In this document: positions 29,976 to 38,257 of the stretch, in pieces
Numbering within the stretch: the stretch's first letter is position 1
Layout: each line of letters starts with the position of its first letter
Assembly: GCF_030490285.1 (NCBI RefSeq)
Contig: NZ_CP129884.1
Coordinates: forward strand, 4,030,001 to 4,094,000
Length of the DNA: 64,000 nt
From: Methylomonas montana
GTDB taxonomy: Bacteria > Pseudomonadota > Gammaproteobacteria > Methylococcales > Methylomonadaceae
Reading direction: 5' to 3'
The notes under the pieces: generated by a model
Seen by the model: the letters and a program-made list of their open reading frames with translations, nothing else
The model's database searches: none
Told to the model about the DNA's origin: nothing
Translations under genes and position numbers: made by a program

Positions 29976-30320
29976 ATGAACTCTGCGCCATCACCGAGTC
30001 CGAGCATTAGCCCCGTCACGCTGCCATTCACACCCGAGGCTGTGATTCAGGTGCTTGAGTGGGGCGCGCATCCTGAACGATCACCGCACTCCCATAAGCA
30101 AATTGCGGAGTGGTGCGATCGATTCTGGTGCCAGTACATTGATGTTGACGCGCCGCCCGAAATTGAACGTTTGCTTCCCATCCTTACTGACGTTGAAACC
30201 CAATGGGATCTGTATCTCGCAAACACTTATCAACTCGAAGAATTGCGCACCCGTTCATTCGAAGATGAGCGCCTTCCTGTTGAGTGGTTCCAAGACTGGC
30301 TTTCCAAAGTACAGGCATAA
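29976..30320 (+). CDS. Cassette-borne protein of unknown function (second cassette)
   Basis: The 114-residue protein is soluble and rich in Glu, Trp and Leu, with no domain I recognise. It contains WGAHPERSPHSHKQIAEWCD and WDLYLANTYQLEELRTRS. ATG at 29976 lies three bases after the R' core of the upstream attC-like site, and its stop TAA is inside the next R'' half-site (30315-30321). This packing is typical of a one-gene integron cassette without its own promoter. Transcription would depend on an upstream promoter. Confidence 0.7.
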   Translation: MNSAPSPSPSISPVTLPFTPEAVIQVLEWGAHPERSPHSHKQIAEWCDRFWCQYIDVDAPPEIERLLPILTDVETQWDLYLANTYQLEELRTRSFEDERLPVEWFQDWLSKVQA

Positions 30321-30401
30321 CATGGCGCTCAACCTCGCTCCCTTTGGTCGCTGGACGCTGCGCGATAAAGCAGCGCAGCGCCGGTTAACTCTACGTTGGA
30401 C
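30315..30401 (+). mobile_element. attC-like integron recombination site 2
   Basis: Half-sites are GCATAAC (30315-30321) and GTTGGAC (30395-30401, fits GTTRRRY). The inner arms are GCTCAAC (30327-30333) and GTTAAC (30384-30389), and the sequence between them contains a further CGCTGCG/CGCAGCG stem. The 16 bases TAACATGGCGCTCAAC are identical to the left arm of site 1. Length is 87 bases. Confidence 0.78.
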
Positions 30402-30869
30402 ATCTTGAAACTCACGCACCCTATCACTGTTCGAGTCGCTGCGCTTGTCGACCAAAAGGAGCTCGAAGCACTTCAGTGGCGAGCCTCACTCAATAATCCT
30501 GGAGATCGCAACGCTCTGCTGGCGAATCCAGATGCGATCGAATTGCCGCTGCAGCAAATTGAAGCCGGCGGAGTTTTCATCGCAGAGGTGAGCGGCGCCA
30601 TCAAGGGATTCGCGGCAATTCTTACGCGCGAGGATGGAGACTCAGAGCTGGATGCACTGTTCGTTGAACCGGATAGCTGGCGACAGGGCATTGGACGGGT
30701 CTTGGTTGAGCATTGTTGCGTCGCAGCCAAGGCGGCCGGCGCATCTGCAATCCACGTCGTTGGGAACCCTCACGCGGAAAGCTTCTATTGCGCGTGCGAA
30801 TTCAAACCTTTTGGCACAGAGCAGACGAGATTCGGTGTGGGCTTACTCATGAGGCGAGACCTGCGTTGA
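30396..30869 (+). CDS. GNAT-family N-acetyltransferase (third cassette)
   Basis: The 157-residue protein has the GNAT fold. The core runs GVFIAEVSGAIKGFAAI, then LDALFVEPDSWRQGIGRVLVEH, where the acetyl-CoA pyrophosphate-binding pattern Q/R-x-x-G-x-G/A is present as RQGIGR. The C-terminal part (HVVGNPHAESFYCACEFKPFG) is the usual GNAT end. The acceptor substrate is unknown. The start is uncertain: TTG at 30396 overlaps the attC core, and TTG at 30405 is equally possible. GNAT genes are common integron cassettes. Confidence 0.85.
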   Translation: MDILKLTHPITVRVAALVDQKELEALQWRASLNNPGDRNALLANPDAIELPLQQIEAGGVFIAEVSGAIKGFAAILTREDGDSELDALFVEPDSWRQGIGRVLVEHCCVAAKAAGASAIHVVGNPHAESFYCACEFKPFGTEQTRFGVGLLMRRDLR

Positions 30870-30895
30870 ATCTGGCATCGACTCCTTTGCACGAG

Positions 30896-30955
30896 GCCCA
30901 ACAACGCGATGCACGCGACGTGCTGCACGCACACGCGTGATGGTCGGCGCTAGGT
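30896..30955 (+). mobile_element. Degenerate attC-like site 3
   Basis: GCCCAAC (30896-30902) fits RYYYAAC and GCTAGGT (30949-30955) differs from GTTRRRY by one base. Between them an imperfect stem (GCACGCG...CACGCGTG) resembles short Pseudomonas-type attC sites. Length is 60 bases. The changed T in the core suggests that the right end may no longer recombine well. Confidence 0.6.
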
Positions 30956-30979
30956 GACACATGACTAAAACAGGACCTT

Positions 30980-31046
30980 AGGATGTGCTGAACAAAGTGA
31001 AGCGCATCGTTCGCGACAGATGCGCCTCCTGACGTCGGCACATCCT
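30980..31046. repeat. REP-like nested inverted repeat
   Basis: AGGATGTGC (30980-30988) pairs with GCACATCCT (31038-31046), and inside it GCGCATC (31002-31008) pairs with GATGCGC (31019-31025). The wording (GATGTGCTGAAC...GTGAAGCGCATC) resembles repetitive extragenic palindromes scattered in many gammaproteobacteria. Confidence 0.55.
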
Positions 31047-31118
31047 ATTCATTCCTCCGATTACGTTACGCTTTTATGCCCTAGGGTAAATCACGCCTGC
31101 CACTCAGTTGCACCATCC

Positions 31119-31649
31119 ATGACTCTTCGCGATCTCACCCAACAATTCGCTTCGGAAGGCCGAATCGAGACTATCATTCTCCGTCCGGCGCGCGGCGAAT
31201 CGGCGGTTGTTGTCGATGAAGCACGCGCGGAGCCGGGGCGGGGATTGCTGGGCGACCGGCTGGCAAATGCCGTTCGTTCCGGCAGGCAATCATCAAAACG
31301 CGAACTGACTTTATTCCAGGCCGAGCATTTAACCGTCGTCGCTAACTGGTGCGGGCTTGCGGAGCTGGAGCCAGCCAGGTTACGACGTAATTTAGTGGTT
31401 TCGGGGCTTAATCTGATTGCGATGCGCTCGCCGTTTCCGGATGTAATGTTGGAATGGGCAGTGGGTGATGAAGTGATTATCCAAATCACCGGCCCTTGCG
31501 ATCCGTGCTCAAAAATGGCGGCCGAACTGGGTTTGGGAAGTTACAACGCGCTGCGCGGTCACGGTGGGATGACCGCGCGAATTTTGTCTGGCGGCTTGAT
31601 CCGTGTGGGTGACCGGGTGCGCCTGAATGCGATCCGACATGAGGAGTAA
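31119..31649 (+). CDS. MOSC-domain protein
   Basis: The 176-residue protein is a small MOSC-type protein. MOSC domains occur in molybdenum cofactor sulfurases and in YiiM/YuaD-like proteins that act on N-hydroxylated or sulfur compounds. It shows the region RELTLFQAEHLTVVANWCG, then RRNLVVSGLNLIAM, and the conserved cysteine in GPCDPCSKM, where the family has its sulfur-carrying cysteine. ATG at 31119 is chosen because the upstream extension is not protein-like. It sits just after the degenerate attC site and between two REP-like repeats, so it is not clearly part of the cassette array. Confidence 0.8.
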   Translation: MTLRDLTQQFASEGRIETIILRPARGESAVVVDEARAEPGRGLLGDRLANAVRSGRQSSKRELTLFQAEHLTVVANWCGLAELEPARLRRNLVVSGLNLIAMRSPFPDVMLEWAVGDEVIIQITGPCDPCSKMAAELGLGSYNALRGHGGMTARILSGGLIRVGDRVRLNAIRHEE

Positions 31650-31652
31650 TGT

Positions 31653-31725
31653 AGGCTGGGTTGAACAGTGTGAAACCCCGCATTGAAGGCGTTTTTACCG
31701 GGTATCGCTTCGCTCAACCCAGCCT
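31653..31725. repeat. Long-stem inverted repeat after the MOSC gene
   Basis: AGGCTGGGTTGA (31653-31664) and TCAACCCAGCCT (31714-31725) form a perfect 12-base stem around about 49 bases. It lies between convergent genes and could terminate both, but its wording is also that of a dispersed REP-like repeat. Confidence 0.55.
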
Positions 31726-31732
31726 GCAACGG

Positions 31733-32497
31733 TCACGCCCTTTGCCGTTGTAACACCAAAGCGGTTTTGGTGAAGACTTGTAATACCGGACCGGCGCCGG
31801 CAATGGCGACCGCATCGACCAGACAATACCAGGCGGCGACGCCGCTGGGCGGGTTGCCTTGCGGCAGGTGCGAGGCCGGATCGATGGCCGCCCAGGCCCA
31901 GGTGCCGGCGCTGGTGCCGACAATCTCCAGCCAGGAGGTGATGAAGAAGGCGCCCAAGTAAACCATAGGCGAACGGCCTTTGAACAAGTAGCCCAAGAAC
32001 ACCACAAACAGCACCGCGCCAATGATGTCCGGGCGTTGACTCCAAGCGCTGACACCCCAAAAAGCCCAAATGCCACAAACACTGACCACAAACACTGCGA
32101 TGCGGCGGGCGTGTTGCTGAAATAATCCGGAGCGGCCCAGCGCCACGGCGGTTAAATACACTAAGCCGTGACCAGCCGGCACATAGGCCGGCACGTTGCC
32201 GAAGCGGTAGATATAGCCCTTCATGTAAACAGACGCGAAATATTCGCCAATCACAGCAAACGTGACTGCCACCGCCACTTGCGTGCGCACGTATTTACAT
32301 TCGCCGCGCAGCCAGGCGATCAAAAACAGCCAGCCGAAAAACGCCAATACATATTGCATGAATTGCGGCGCGAAGCCATCCATCGTCAAACAGATGGTAG
32401 TGGTTACGAAAGTGAATACCGCAATCTGATAATCGCGTTTGCGGTGCTCGACGACGTTATCTATAGCAGGGAAGTGCGGTAAGGAAAAGAAACTCAT
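31733..32497 (-). CDS. Polytopic membrane protein of unknown function
   Basis: The 254-residue protein has about six to seven membrane segments, including FVTTTICLTMDGFAPQFMQY and IIGAVLFVVFLGYLF. A conserved-looking polar stretch, YVPAGHGLVYLTAVALG, and FITSWLEIVGTSAGTWAW suggest a defined family, but I cannot name it. The start at 32497 (MSFFSLPHF) is preferred because it lies four bases after the stop of the upstream YqaA-like gene; a start eight codons earlier would overlap it. The tight spacing indicates cotranscription. Confidence 0.7.
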   Translation of the reverse strand: MSFFSLPHFPAIDNVVEHRKRDYQIAVFTFVTTTICLTMDGFAPQFMQYVLAFFGWLFLIAWLRGECKYVRTQVAVAVTFAVIGEYFASVYMKGYIYRFGNVPAYVPAGHGLVYLTAVALGRSGLFQQHARRIAVFVVSVCGIWAFWGVSAWSQRPDIIGAVLFVVFLGYLFKGRSPMVYLGAFFITSWLEIVGTSAGTWAWAAIDPASHLPQGNPPSGVAAWYCLVDAVAIAGAGPVLQVFTKTALVLQRQRA

Positions 32498-32501
32498 GGA
32501 T

Positions 32502-32924
32502 TTATACAAAGGCGTAGGCAACGGCGATATAGCGCAACACTTTACCTAAAAAAATCGCCAACAGCGAGGACAGCATGGAAAGGCGTAACCAACCGCCTGC
32601 AAAACACAAGCCGTCGCCAACTAACGGCAACCAGGAAAACAGCAAGGCCCAGCTACCCCAGCGGCGCACGGTGTTTAAGGATTTTTGATGCTGCTTCGCC
32701 AAAGCCTCGGCCGGATATTTTTTCGCAGCCCATAAACCCAGCCACCAAGTTGTCAATGCGCCGAGTGTGTTGCCGATGCTGGCAATCGCAACCAGTTGGC
32801 TGACAGAATGTTGTTGGCTGTTCACCAAATAGGCCAACACAGCTTCCGACCCACCGGGTGCGATGGTCGATGAGATAAAAGCGCTGACAAACAAGCCCAG
32901 CGGACCGAGTAATTCTAACTGCAA
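32502..32924 (-). CDS. YqaA/VTT-family small membrane protein
   Basis: The 140-residue protein has three to four membrane segments. The opening FVSAFISSTIAPGGSEAVLAYL, the GNTLGALTTWWLG motif and WLPLVGDGLCFAGGWLR are typical of YqaA-like members of the DedA/VTT superfamily. These are putative membrane transporters or lipid-handling proteins of uncertain substrate. It is followed by another membrane protein on the same strand four bases downstream. A strong hairpin separates it from the cupredoxin gene upstream. Confidence 0.82.
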   Translation of the reverse strand: MQLELLGPLGLFVSAFISSTIAPGGSEAVLAYLVNSQQHSVSQLVAIASIGNTLGALTTWWLGLWAAKKYPAEALAKQHQKSLNTVRRWGSWALLFSWLPLVGDGLCFAGGWLRLSMLSSLLAIFLGKVLRYIAVAYAFV

Positions 32925-32937
32925 TTTTTTATCCCAT

Positions 32938-32972
32938 AAAAAAGCCCCTGAAACGCTTGTTTCAGGGGCTTT
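32938..32972 (-). terminator. Rho-independent terminator after the cupredoxin gene
   Basis: AAAGCCCCTGAAAC (32941-32954) and GTTTCAGGGGCTTT (32959-32972) form a 14-base perfect stem with a four-base loop. Read on the minus strand it is followed by a run of T, so it should terminate the cupredoxin gene, which ends 12 bases before it. Confidence 0.85.
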
Positions 32973-32983
32973 TAGATCAGTAC

Positions 32984-33880
32984 TTATTTGTCTGGCAAAG
33001 CAATGGTGTTTTTACCGGAAACCAGTTTGATCAATTTGCTGATCAATTGAATAACAAAACCCACCGCCTGCGCCAGCTGCTCAAGCACCGTGGCGACCAC
33101 TTCTCCGGCGCTCATGCCTTTAAAGCGTTTCGCCAACCAGGGCCCGGCGATAAAACCGATAGCCAAACCGATGACGGTAACCCCGGAAACGAACGAATCG
33201 TCCGGCGCAGCCGCCGGGGCGGGTGCGGCAACTGGGGCTGGGGTTGCGACCGGCGTACTCGGAACAGGCGCATCCCGTTTAGGATCGTAGGGTTTGCCAC
33301 TATAGTCATCCGGAAAAATACTGGCGGTCACGCCAGGGATGCTAGGTAATTCTTCACTACCCTTGCCAACTTTCAGTTGGGCTTTCATGCCTTTTTCCAT
33401 GTGCTGAGCAATGTCGCAATGCACTAAATAGGTTTTGTCGCCGGGCGGCAGGATCAGCGTACCGGAGACTTTGCCAGGACCGCTGACTTCCAGATGGAAC
33501 ATGCCTTTTGGGTACAGATATTTCGGTAAGCCATGCATCATCCATTGATGGCGAATTTCGTCGTCGTTAATGAAATGCACGGTAAGCTTGGTGCAGGGTT
33601 CGAACTGATATTCCTGTTGATCGAACGCATACATCGTGCCGGGAAACTTTTCGGAATACTTATGTCCGGCGTGGACGGTAATTTCCTTGGTCGCGGCGAT
33701 CTTGTCGCAGCCACCGGGCAAAGTATCGGTATTTTGCCCCATGACCATAGCGCCATCCATATCCATCAAATGGCCGTCGCCGTGATTCATCATCTGGTTG
33801 TGTTCCTGCATTTCTTTCGCGGAAACCGTACTAACAGATAATGCACAGACCAGTGTGGCAAGTGATACGAATTTGACCAT
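32984..33880 (-). CDS. Membrane-anchored cupredoxin (type 1 copper) protein
   Basis: The 298-residue protein has a signal peptide (to about residue 21), a Met- and His-rich stretch (about 24-48), a cupredoxin domain (about 60-170), an Ala/Pro linker (205-228) and a C-terminal hydrophobic segment (about 230-250) followed by an amphipathic helix. The type 1 copper ligands are visible as a His in RHQWMMHG (H111 or H116) and Cys155, His160 and Met165 in HCDIAQHMEKGM. It is likely a periplasmic electron carrier or copper chaperone held at the inner membrane. The neighbouring upstream gene also encodes a possible copper protein. Confidence 0.85.
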   Translation of the reverse strand: MVKFVSLATLVCALSVSTVSAKEMQEHNQMMNHGDGHLMDMDGAMVMGQNTDTLPGGCDKIAATKEITVHAGHKYSEKFPGTMYAFDQQEYQFEPCTKLTVHFINDDEIRHQWMMHGLPKYLYPKGMFHLEVSGPGKVSGTLILPPGDKTYLVHCDIAQHMEKGMKAQLKVGKGSEELPSIPGVTASIFPDDYSGKPYDPKRDAPVPSTPVATPAPVAAPAPAAAPDDSFVSGVTVIGLAIGFIAGPWLAKRFKGMSAGEVVATVLEQLAQAVGFVIQLISKLIKLVSGKNTIALPDK

Positions 33881-33965
33881 TATTGCGTTACCTCAAAGGG
33901 GCGTTGTGTAAAGCGTTGATTATACTGCGATGTATTGTCTGATTGACAAGGTTGACTGACAGGAC

Positions 33966-33997
33966 GTTATTCCGCCGACCAAGGTCGGCGGAATAAC
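33966..33997. terminator. Palindromic hairpin between two copper-type genes
   Basis: GTTATTCCGCCGACC (33966-33980) and GGTCGGCGGAATAAC (33983-33997) form a 15-base perfect stem with a two-base loop. It lies 20 bases after the stop of the minus-strand gene at 34017 and probably ends or attenuates its transcript before the cupredoxin gene. Confidence 0.65.
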
Positions 33998-34016
33998 GAA
34001 TCATGCGGTAGGTCGG

Positions 34017-34610
34017 TTAGATGTCTTTGGCTTTACCGATCATCTCGTCAACTTTGCGTTTAAAACCGGCGTTAGACAGATACAGTATGTATAAACCCGC
34101 GAAAAGCACCAATGCGTACAAGCCATAGCTGGCTTTACTGGTTGGTTGACCGGCGCCGGCTTTGAAGCTCATGTGAGCATCCAATCTTTCGCCATTATCT
34201 TGCAGCAGCGTAATGTGGATCAGGTGTTTGCCGGCATCTGGCACGCCTTGAGGCAAGTTAAGAATCACGGTGCCTGATTTGTGTTTTTCGGCCGCTTGGA
34301 AGAACACGCGTTTGCCTTCCGGCTCTTTAGTCACTTCAAATTCGATGGCCATATTCCGATAGCGCTGATCCTGATAATCAAATACCAACTGGGTCAACGT
34401 GCCGGTATCGGGAATATTGCCGCAAAACTCTTCAGCCGGGTAAGCGGTGGGCTGGTAGGCGGTATAGTGTATCCAGTGATCTTTTTCCAGTTCGAACTTA
34501 CATTGGTCTGTATCGGTACCCGCCGCGCCGCCGTGCGCCCAGAGTGCTGAAGAAAATAGCAGGCCCAGCAGGCCCAGGAAACCGTTTCTTAATATGCGAG
34601 AGCTTCTCAT
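34017..34610 (-). CDS. Secreted protein with probable N-terminal histidine and C-terminal membrane anchor
   Basis: The 197-residue protein has a signal peptide with a clear signal peptidase site (SALWA, then HGGAAG), so the mature protein would begin with histidine. The body has two cysteines (C37 and C63 in EEFCGNIPDTG), HYTAYQP and a beta-rich region; a membrane segment (about 163-181) and a basic tail end it. I recall small secreted proteins with the same HGG...YQP...EFC..IP pattern near membrane monooxygenase and copper genes of ammonia and methane oxidisers; that link is from memory and unverified. The downstream cupredoxin supports a copper-related role. Confidence 0.65.
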   Translation of the reverse strand: MRSSRILRNGFLGLLGLLFSSALWAHGGAAGTDTDQCKFELEKDHWIHYTAYQPTAYPAEEFCGNIPDTGTLTQLVFDYQDQRYRNMAIEFEVTKEPEGKRVFFQAAEKHKSGTVILNLPQGVPDAGKHLIHITLLQDNGERLDAHMSFKAGAGQPTSKASYGLYALVLFAGLYILYLSNAGFKRKVDEMIGKAKDI

Positions 34611-34919
34611 AAATCCCCTTCCCGTGTTGATAAATACTGTAGTTTTTATTATTTTTCATGCGTTTACACATGAAATTTGTTTAATCGTAGGCCAACGTAA
34701 CCGCCTGATTTGGATCAAAACCGCGGCTAACTCTAGCACATCACCCTAGCCAAAGAAAGGCTATCGTGCCGTCGTTGGAATGTCCGGCCAATGTTTAATT
34801 TTTTTTGTCAGCAATCAAGGACAATCTTTATAATGGGAGCATGAATCCCTCTAAATTGCCCCCGTCTGCTCAGGACCACTGAAACATCACCTACCAGGTC
34901 AAATAATTAATAACAATAT
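34611..34919. other. Divergent intergenic region upstream of pgi
   Basis: These 309 AT-rich bases separate the secreted copper-type gene (minus) from pgi (plus) and must contain both promoters. There is no supportable reading frame. No definite promoter could be placed. Confidence 0.4.
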
Positions 34920-36563
34920 ATGTCCAAATTAATAAACTCTGCCGAATGGAACGCCGTTAAGCAACATCACCAAGAGATTGCCGGCAAATTTTGCATGAAG
35001 GATGCGTTCGATAAGGATCCACAGCGTTTCGACAAGTTTTCGGTGACTTTTAACGATTTGCTGTTTGATTATTCCAAAAACCTGATTACCGAAGAAACCC
35101 TGCCCTTGTTGATCGAATTGGCTAATCGCGCCCAGCTCTCAGCAAAGACCGAAGCGATGTTCTCCGGTTCCATCATTAATACCACGGAAAAACGCGCTGT
35201 CTTGCATACCGCTCTGCGCAACCGTAGCAACAAGCCCGTCTATTTTCGCGGTCAAGACGTCATGCCGGAAATCAACAAGGTTTTGGCAAAAATGCGGGTG
35301 TTTGTCGAACAGGTCCGCTCCGGCGGATGGACAGGCTATTCTGGTAAAGCCATCACCGATATCGTTAACATCGGCATCGGCGGCTCCGATTTGGGACCGA
35401 AAATGGTCGATACCGCCTTGGCACCCTACGGTAAAGACGGCTTGAAAGCTCACTTCGTCTCAAATGTCGATCAGACCGATATCGTCGAAACATTGAAACC
35501 GCTCAATCCTGAAACCACGCTGTTTTTGATTTCCTCGAAAACCTTTACCACTCAGGAAACCATGACTAACGCCCGCTCGGCGCGTAACTGGTTTTTAAAA
35601 GCCGCACAGGATCCCGCGCATATTTCCAAACACTTCGTGGCGATTTCTACCAATACCGAAAAGGTCAAGGAATTTGGCATAGACCCGGACAATATGTTCG
35701 AATTCTGGGACTGGGTTGGCGGCCGTTATTCCTTGTGGTCGGTGATCGGCATGTCGATCGCGCTCTATATTGGTATGGATAATTTTGAAGAATTGCTGAT
35801 GGGCGCGCATCTGGCCGACGAGCATTTCCGCAGCGCGCCATTCGAGCAAAACATCCCTGTGATCATGGGCTTGCTGGGCATTTGGTATAATAATTTCTTC
35901 GACGCGGAAACCTATGCGATTTTACCCTATGCCCAGTCATTGAAATATTTTGCCGATTACTTTCAACAGGGCGACATGGAAAGTAACGGCAAAAGCGCCA
36001 CGATCAGCGGCGATAAAGTCGATTACAACACCGGCCCGATCATTTGGGGCCAACCCGGCACCAATGGTCAGCACGCCTTTTTCCAGTTGATTCATCAGGG
36101 CACCAAGCTGATTCCCGGCGATTTCCTGGCCGCGGCGCAAAGCCAATACGATTTGCCGGATCATCACGACATCCTGATCTCCAACTTTCTGGCACAAGCC
36201 GAAGCCTTGATGCGCGGTAAAACCGAAACCGAAGTCAGAAAAGACTTGAGCCACGAGCCCAATCTCGACGACGCGCTGATTGCCTCGAAAATTTTCGAGG
36301 GCAATAAACCATCCAATTCATTTTTATTTAAAAAGTTGACGCCCCGAACCTTGGGAATGTTGATCGCCTTTTACGAACACAAAATCTTCGTGCAGGGCGT
36401 GATCTGGAACATCAATTCCTTCGACCAAATGGGCGTGGAATTGGGAAAAGTGTTAGCCAGAGCCATTCTGCCGCAGCTGAAAAACGAAGAGCGGATCGAC
36501 GATCACGACAGCTCTACCAACGGCCTGATCAACGCTTACAAGCGCTTGCGCAAAACGCCTTAG
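34920..36563 (+). CDS. pgi: Glucose-6-phosphate isomerase
   Basis: The 547-residue enzyme interconverts glucose-6-phosphate and fructose-6-phosphate. Both family signatures are present: [14 protein letters not shown] in the middle and [15 protein letters not shown] near the C-terminus. The phosphate-binding [10 protein letters not shown] lies near residue 157, and the catalytic-region [15 protein letters not shown] near 380. Length equals E. coli Pgi. In methanotrophs this enzyme serves both the ribulose monophosphate cycle and glycogen metabolism, though nothing around it shows such a link. Confidence 0.97.
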   Translation: MSKLINSAEWNAVKQHHQEIAGKFCMKDAFDKDPQRFDKFSVTFNDLLFDYSKNLITEETLPLLIELANRAQLSAKTEAMFSGSIINTTEKRAVLHTALRNRSNKPVYFRGQDVMPEINKVLAKMRVFVEQVRSGGWTGYSGKAITDIVNIGIGGSDLGPKMVDTALAPYGKDGLKAHFVSNVDQTDIVETLKPLNPETTLFLISSKTFTTQETMTNARSARNWFLKAAQDPAHISKHFVAISTNTEKVKEFGIDPDNMFEFWDWVGGRYSLWSVIGMSIALYIGMDNFEELLMGAHLADEHFRSAPFEQNIPVIMGLLGIWYNNFFDAETYAILPYAQSLKYFADYFQQGDMESNGKSATISGDKVDYNTGPIIWGQPGTNGQHAFFQLIHQGTKLIPGDFLAAAQSQYDLPDHHDILISNFLAQAEALMRGKTETEVRKDLSHEPNLDDALIASKIFEGNKPSNSFLFKKLTPRTLGMLIAFYEHKIFVQGVIWNINSFDQMGVELGKVLARAILPQLKNEERIDDHDSSTNGLINAYKRLRKTP

Positions 36564-36577
36564 CGCTGACGCAAAAA

Positions 36578-36607
36578 CGCCGCTAAACGCCTAGGCGTTT
36601 AGCGGCG
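36578..36607. terminator. Perfect 30-base palindrome between pgi and a convergent gene
   Basis: CGCCGCTAAACGC and its exact complement meet at CTAG to form a 30-base perfect palindrome. On the minus strand it is followed by TTTTT, so it is a good terminator for the gene ending at 36642, and it may also stop pgi transcription. Confidence 0.8.
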
Positions 36608-36641
36608 ATCTAGGTTTCCGCCTACCTGGTCGGCCGGGCGA

Positions 36642-37112
36642 CTAGAAAAACAACTGCGAAGCGGCGCAATTGATGTCGATATAACGCGACGGATTCACGA
36701 CACCGACGAACGGTGCGGGGATGAAAGGTGTCTCCACTCGGGTCAGAATCAACTGACTTTTGAACTTCAACGGCGTGCCGTCCAACGCAATCTCCGGAAT
36801 CACCACCGACGCATGATCGATATGGGCATCGGCAACAAAATCCAGAGTAACCTCCCAAAGATCGCCGATCAACGTCGATTCGGTACTAATTTCGCTGCCC
36901 TCGAAGTGATAATCTTTCTGGCCGATCTGCAGATTGAGAGCGGTTTTGGGCGGTAGAATGCCGACTTCCGCTTGGCTGCCCACGGTTAGCGAAAGACTGA
37001 CATTTCCGCCTCTACATTCATAATAATTTGGCGCCTGAGCCGCCGCCGCAGACTGAACCAAAACAGGTCCAACTAGAATAGCCGCTAACAAGGCAAGTTT
37101 TTTTGCGTTCAT
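36642..37112 (-). CDS. Secreted protein of unknown function
   Basis: The 156-residue protein has a clean signal peptide (LALLAAILVGPVLVQSAAAA) and a beta-rich mature part with two cysteines, one near the start (YYECRGG) and one near the end (DINCAAS), which could form a disulfide. I recognise no domain. The palindromic terminator lies 34 bases downstream. The 264 bases upstream carry no supportable gene and should contain its promoter. Confidence 0.7.
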   Translation of the reverse strand: MNAKKLALLAAILVGPVLVQSAAAAQAPNYYECRGGNVSLSLTVGSQAEVGILPPKTALNLQIGQKDYHFEGSEISTESTLIGDLWEVTLDFVADAHIDHASVVIPEIALDGTPLKFKSQLILTRVETPFIPAPFVGVVNPSRYIDINCAASQLFF

Positions 37113-37376
37113 GGAATACTCCTGAGGTTGATGAATTTACTTTACGAAATAATCGAGTAGCGCCCGATATAGAAATAAACAGGCGTTTTTGGCGGATTAA
37201 AATTACCTATCGGCGCCAACAGAGCTAGCCCTCAAGCTATGCGGCCAATTCTCGAGCGTCAACAGTAACAATAATTTTCAACGCAAACACCCTTCTTGTA
37301 GAGGGTATTTGCCGCGCTCGTACGTGGTACAGTGCCCGGCCGAAAGAGGGTCAGTGCGGTTCGGGACTTGCCGGCT

Positions 37377-38207
37377 TCACTCCTTCCCCCGCGGTTCCAA
37401 GTTAGCCGGCGCGGCCGACAGTACTTCGCGGATTGCCGAAACGATAGCCTCCGGTTTCTCCAGCGGCATGGCATGGCCGCTATCTACCCAGCGTTGAATC
37501 GCCCCCGGATGAAGCCGCGCAATATCTTTACGCTTTTGGTTGCCGTCGATGGCCAACGCCGACGTATCCGCCAAGGGTTGAGCTGCACTGAGCACAATCA
37601 CCGGCCCGCCGGTAAACGGCGGGGCCGCCAACACCTCGTCGCCGGTCGGATCGATCGCCGCCAGCTCTCGCTCGGCAGCGGCCGACGTCAGCAAGCGGAA
37701 CGCCAAGCGCACCCATACCGGCCAGTTTTCGATAGCACTGGGGCCTTTCAGTTGGGCGGGATGAGTCGAATCGACCAGAATCAGGGCCGCCACTTCTCGC
37801 GGATAGTACCGGGCATACCACTGCATATATAAACCGCCCAGCGAATGTCCCACTAGCACATAAGGCGGCGCCAGGCCCTGGCTGGCAAGCAAACCGCGCA
37901 GCTCTTCGACAATATGCCGGCCGTCGCGCATCGCGTCCACCGCGTCGCTGTTACCGTAGCCGGCGCGGTTATAGACCAACGCCGAGGCAGTTTGGGCTAT
38001 TTCCGGATAGATCTGTTCCCACCACTCAAAAGTGCCGTCCAGCCCGGCTTCGAAGACGACCGGCAATGTATCGTGCTTGCTAAGCGCAAATTCCACTTGC
38101 CGGCCGGCGACATCCCCCATCGTCACGTTCGGGATGGTGGAGGCACAGCCGCTTAGCGCGATTGGCAATATCAATAGAGCGGCTAACATTGACGGTCTAA
38201 ATTTCAT
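37377..38207 (-). CDS. Alpha/beta-hydrolase lipoprotein
   Basis: The 276-residue protein begins with a lipoprotein signal (ILPIALSGCAS; the lipobox Cys follows LSG), so it should be attached to a membrane by lipidation. The alpha/beta-hydrolase fold is shown by VFEAGLDGTFEWW (oxyanion region), YNRAGYGNS, the nucleophile elbow GHSLGG, and a terminal histidine in VDSGHAMP. The substrate cannot be told. The gene stands alone on the minus strand, 50 bases after the VPLPA-CTERM gene. Confidence 0.85.
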   Translation of the reverse strand: MKFRPSMLAALLILPIALSGCASTIPNVTMGDVAGRQVEFALSKHDTLPVVFEAGLDGTFEWWEQIYPEIAQTASALVYNRAGYGNSDAVDAMRDGRHIVEELRGLLASQGLAPPYVLVGHSLGGLYMQWYARYYPREVAALILVDSTHPAQLKGPSAIENWPVWVRLAFRLLTSAAAERELAAIDPTGDEVLAAPPFTGGPVIVLSAAQPLADTSALAIDGNQKRKDIARLHPGAIQRWVDSGHAMPLEKPEAIVSAIREVLSAAPANLEPRGKE

Positions 38208-38257
38208 CGGCCGTTTCCACTGTCAGTCGAACTAGCGTTGGGTGTGTTTCACGATGG

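Noticed and set aside
31653..31725. Fourth attC site after the MOSC gene
   Set aside because: The long stem lacks RYYYAAC and GTTRRRY half-sites at its ends and has the wording of a REP-like repeat or terminator.
36578..36607. Perfect palindrome as a regulator binding site
   Set aside because: Its place between two convergent stops and the T-run on the minus strand fit a terminator better.
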